A stretch of 64,000 bases of DNA, taken from positions 930,001-994,000 of the forward strand of contig NW_027192659.1 of assembly GCF_949987515.2 (NCBI RefSeq), read 5' to 3'. Shown here piece after piece: positions 61,777 to 64,000 of this stretch. How positions within the stretch are numbered: position 1 is the stretch's first letter; each line of letters starts with the position of its first letter. Source of the DNA: Delphinus delphis (lineage: Eukaryota > Chordata > Mammalia > Artiodactyla > Delphinidae). The position numbers and the translations under genes are program-made. Below the pieces are notes generated by a model. It saw nothing but the letters and a program-made list of their open reading frames with translations. It did not search any database and had not been told where the DNA came from.

Positions 61777-63356
61777 CCTGTCCTGCCTTTCTGGATTTTA
61801 CACTTTTTTCAGAAGGCCCTTTTGACCGGGGGGAAGTGAGACTTCATTGTAGTGCAGATTTCCTTTGCAATTTTGCTTGGTTGGCCAAAAAGGGCGTATG
61901 CGTTTTTTCCTGAATATATTCAGGAAAAAACGCATACGCCCTTTTTGGCCAAGTGCATCATTTTGGACGTTCTGCCTCTTTTCCTATGCTTTCAATGCAA
62001 TTCCAGTCTACCTCCTGAAATCGGTTTCCTGTAATTCTGCCCCGCTTTCAAGTCCTCTTGGCAGCCTTACTTCAGTCTATTTTTGGACGATAGCTGTCAT
62101 TTATAACTCTGCAGGTTTGTGAATTACAGTGCCCCTGAGCTCCTTTCTTCAACTCGCTTTCTTTTGAGCTGGCCGCAACACCGCAGGATGGCTTCAGGCC
62201 CTAATCTGGTTCTGGCATGGCACGCTGAGCCTTTGGTTAATTCCTCTTCCTGGTGGGAAATGAGAGTTAAATTTGCCCATCCAGACACCTCCAGCTAGCC
62301 TCTCATTGGTTCTCGCTATTCCTGTTCATCTTCCGCAGAAATTGCAAACTGGGCCAAACAGGAGGTTAAAGGGACTGACTCTCCAAGTCGGGAGAGTGTT
62401 AGTAAAGCATCTGGAATGTTGCACCCGAGTACCAGGGTAGGAAAACTGAGACATATTTGAACACGTCTCCCGTTCACATGGTTGATCATACTCTGGGTTC
62501 CACATGCATGTTTTAGCTGAAGGAAGAATACCTTAAACCTGGAGAGTTGAGACCCGTGGAATGGGTACCGTGCAATATGACTTCAAAGGGTCTTCATTTG
62601 CTCACCGAACCTCTCCAATCCTATCACTGCTGCGTTTATGCCCCTGTACACACGCTTGATTCTCTTTTGGAGACATAGCAATCCATAGGTTTTAAAATAC
62701 TTACTAGTCAGGTACATTCTTAGGCGTTTAATATGGGGTTTTGAGTCCATTTCGTTGAGCAAGGAGTAGCTCTTGTCTATTCCATATTTGGCTTAAGGAA
62801 CTTTATCTGTGCTCATTTCAATCTCTGGTTTTATGCAGCACCCCAACTCACCTTTCCCCTTAAGCAAGCATAAGTTGGTTTTCTAAATTTGAGACCCTGT
62901 TCTGTTTTGGAATGCAGTTCCTGTGTAGTCAAGTTTACATTCCGTGTATTACTGATATCTTATGATGTTTCTTTTTCTGTGTGACTTATTTCAGTTAGAA
63001 TCATCGTACCTGAATCCACTCATTATGCTGCTACGGGCCTGATGACATAGATTTCATTGCTGAGTGATACTGCATTGTACGTAAGTACCACAAGTTCTTT
63101 ATCCATTTTTCACTTTCTGTGATATTGAACTTGTACGGTAAACGAGGTTCTTGTAAACGGAGGCGTCCCAAACTTTGGGGTGGCTGTGTCTTTTTGATTT
63201 TAATTTCCCTAAGCTATAGGACCATAAGTGGAAGTGCCCTAGGCTCTGTTGCTTTGTTTTTTAGATGTTTCAGGAAACACCATACACTTCTCCTGAGTGT
63301 CTGTTGGCAATTTACATCCCGCCTATCAGCATAACAAGGCTCCCAGTTCTCCATGG
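61777..63356 (+). repeat. Satellite unit 40
   Basis: 1580 bp. Palindrome 61881-61952 is perfect. Family 2 near 63117. Private: gcaattttgcttgg, cattttggacg, ttttaaaatac and tgtagtcaag. ttcagaaggcc is shared with units 26 and 41. Confidence 0.95.
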
Positions 63357-64000
63357 CCTGTCCTGCCTTTCTGGATTTTACACTTTTTTCAGAAGGCCCT
63401 TTTGACCGGGGGGGAGTGAGACTTCATTGTAGTGCAGATTTCCTTTGCAAGTTTGCTTGGTTGGCCAAAAAGGGCGTATGCGTTTTTTCCTGAATATATT
63501 CAGGAAAAAACGCATACGCCCTTTTTGGCCAAGTGCATCATTCTGGACGTTCTGCCTCTTTTCCTATGCTTTCAATGCAATTCCAGTCTACCTCCTGAAA
63601 TCGGTTTCCTGTAATTCTGCCCCGCTTTCAAGTCCTCTTGGCAGCCTTACTTCAGTATATTTTTGGACGATAGCTGTCATTTATAACTCTGCAGGTTTGT
63701 GAATTACAGTGCCCCTGAGCTCCTTTCTTCAACTCGCTTTCTTGTGACCTGGCCGCAACACCGCAGGATGTCTTCAGGCCCTAATCTGGTTCTGGCATGG
63801 CACCCTGAGCCTTTGGTTAATTCCTCTTCCTGGTGGGAAATGAGAGTTAAATTTGCCCATCCAGACACCTCCAGCTAGTCTCTCATTGGTTCTCGCTATT
63901 CCTGTTCATCTTCCACTGAAATTGCAAACTGGGCCAAACAGGAGGTTAAAGGGACTGACTCTCCAAGTCGAGAGAGTGTTAGTAAAGCATCTGGAATGTT
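63357..64000 (+). repeat. Satellite unit 41, cut by the window edge
   Basis: The first 644 bp only. Palindrome 63461-63532 is perfect. It carries ggggggagtgag, cattctggacg (shared with unit 37), ggcaccctgagc and ttccactgaaattg. The array continues beyond the window. Confidence 0.95.

Larger units (their letters stand above)
1..64000 (+). repeat. Tandem satellite array, ~1579 bp unit (common cetacean satellite type)
   Basis: The window is filled by head-to-tail copies of one unit. Using the start of the recurring cctgtcctgcctttctgg as phase, units begin at 1, 1582, 3162, 4925, 6504 and so on to 63357. Spacing is 1576-1581 bp except for one 1763 bp unit. Copies differ mainly by scattered substitutions and 1-2 bp indels. 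Within a unit, a 72 bp palindrome lies about 104 bp after the phase start, an unassigned stretch follows, and antisense L1-like sequence fills the second half and runs into the next unit. The length matches my memory of the delphinoid form of the common cetacean satellite, a component of C-band heterochromatin. The family assignment is recalled knowledge; the repetition is directly visible. Confidence 0.96.

Noticed and set aside
1..64000. CENP-B box (nTTCGnnnnAnnCGGGn), expected if this were a CENP-B-binding centromeric satellite
   Set aside because: I checked the cggg and cccg sites of the common unit on both strands and none has the required spacing and core bases. Variant boxes cannot be excluded without a motif scan.
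1..64000. CRISPR-like array
   Set aside because: The repeat is about 1.58 kb with no unique spacers.
1..64000. Bovine 1.715 satellite (about 1.4 kb unit)
   Set aside because: The unit length differs, and the mariner-like palindrome and L1 content fit the cetacean repeat better.

Overview
The whole 64 kb window is one head-to-tail satellite DNA array. A unit of about 1.58 kb recurs 40 complete times, with a 41st copy cut by the right edge. Unit lengths are 1576-1581 bp, apart from one 1763 bp unit at 3162-4924. All copies face the same way, the array runs off both ends, and there is no unique sequence. I find no functional gene, RNA gene, CRISPR array, or any mobile element that interrupts single copies.

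The unit length, its sequence and its L1 content match what I recall of the common cetacean satellite. That repeat was described as a 1,579 bp unit in killer whale (Widegren, Arnason and Akusjarvi 1985), about 1.58 kb in Delphinoidea and about 1.75 kb in other cetaceans. The window therefore most likely comes from constitutive heterochromatin of a dolphin, killer whale, porpoise or beluga. The species cannot be fixed from this sequence alone.

Each unit is a chimera of three parts. The first is a 72 bp palindrome with 36 bp arms and no spacer; its ends look like the terminal repeats of cetartiodactyl mariner-type MITEs. The second is about 670 bp that I cannot assign. The third is about 840 bp that reads, on the minus strand, as a diverged LINE-1 3' end: the C-terminal part of ORF2 followed by 3'UTR. 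I recall a 1998 paper by Kapitonov and colleagues reporting that cetacean heterochromatic satellites are built on L1.

The array has higher-order structure. At 46.3-59.5 kb three consecutive units repeat as a 4739 bp trimer. At 32.3-38.6 kb a 3158 bp dimer is duplicated almost without change. Weaker three-unit relationships (4733-4736 bp) link copies in the left half and the middle. Two sequence families with linked diagnostic sites alternate along the array, and some copies are mosaics. Many differences between families are CpG transitions, as expected for DNA methylated in the germ line. The long unit at 3162-4924 carries an internal 174 bp duplication and may be a relic of the longer ancestral form.

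Short open frames recur in every copy because the copies are nearly identical. Many begin on GTG or TTG, and they are broken by stops and indels in several copies. I treat none as a gene.
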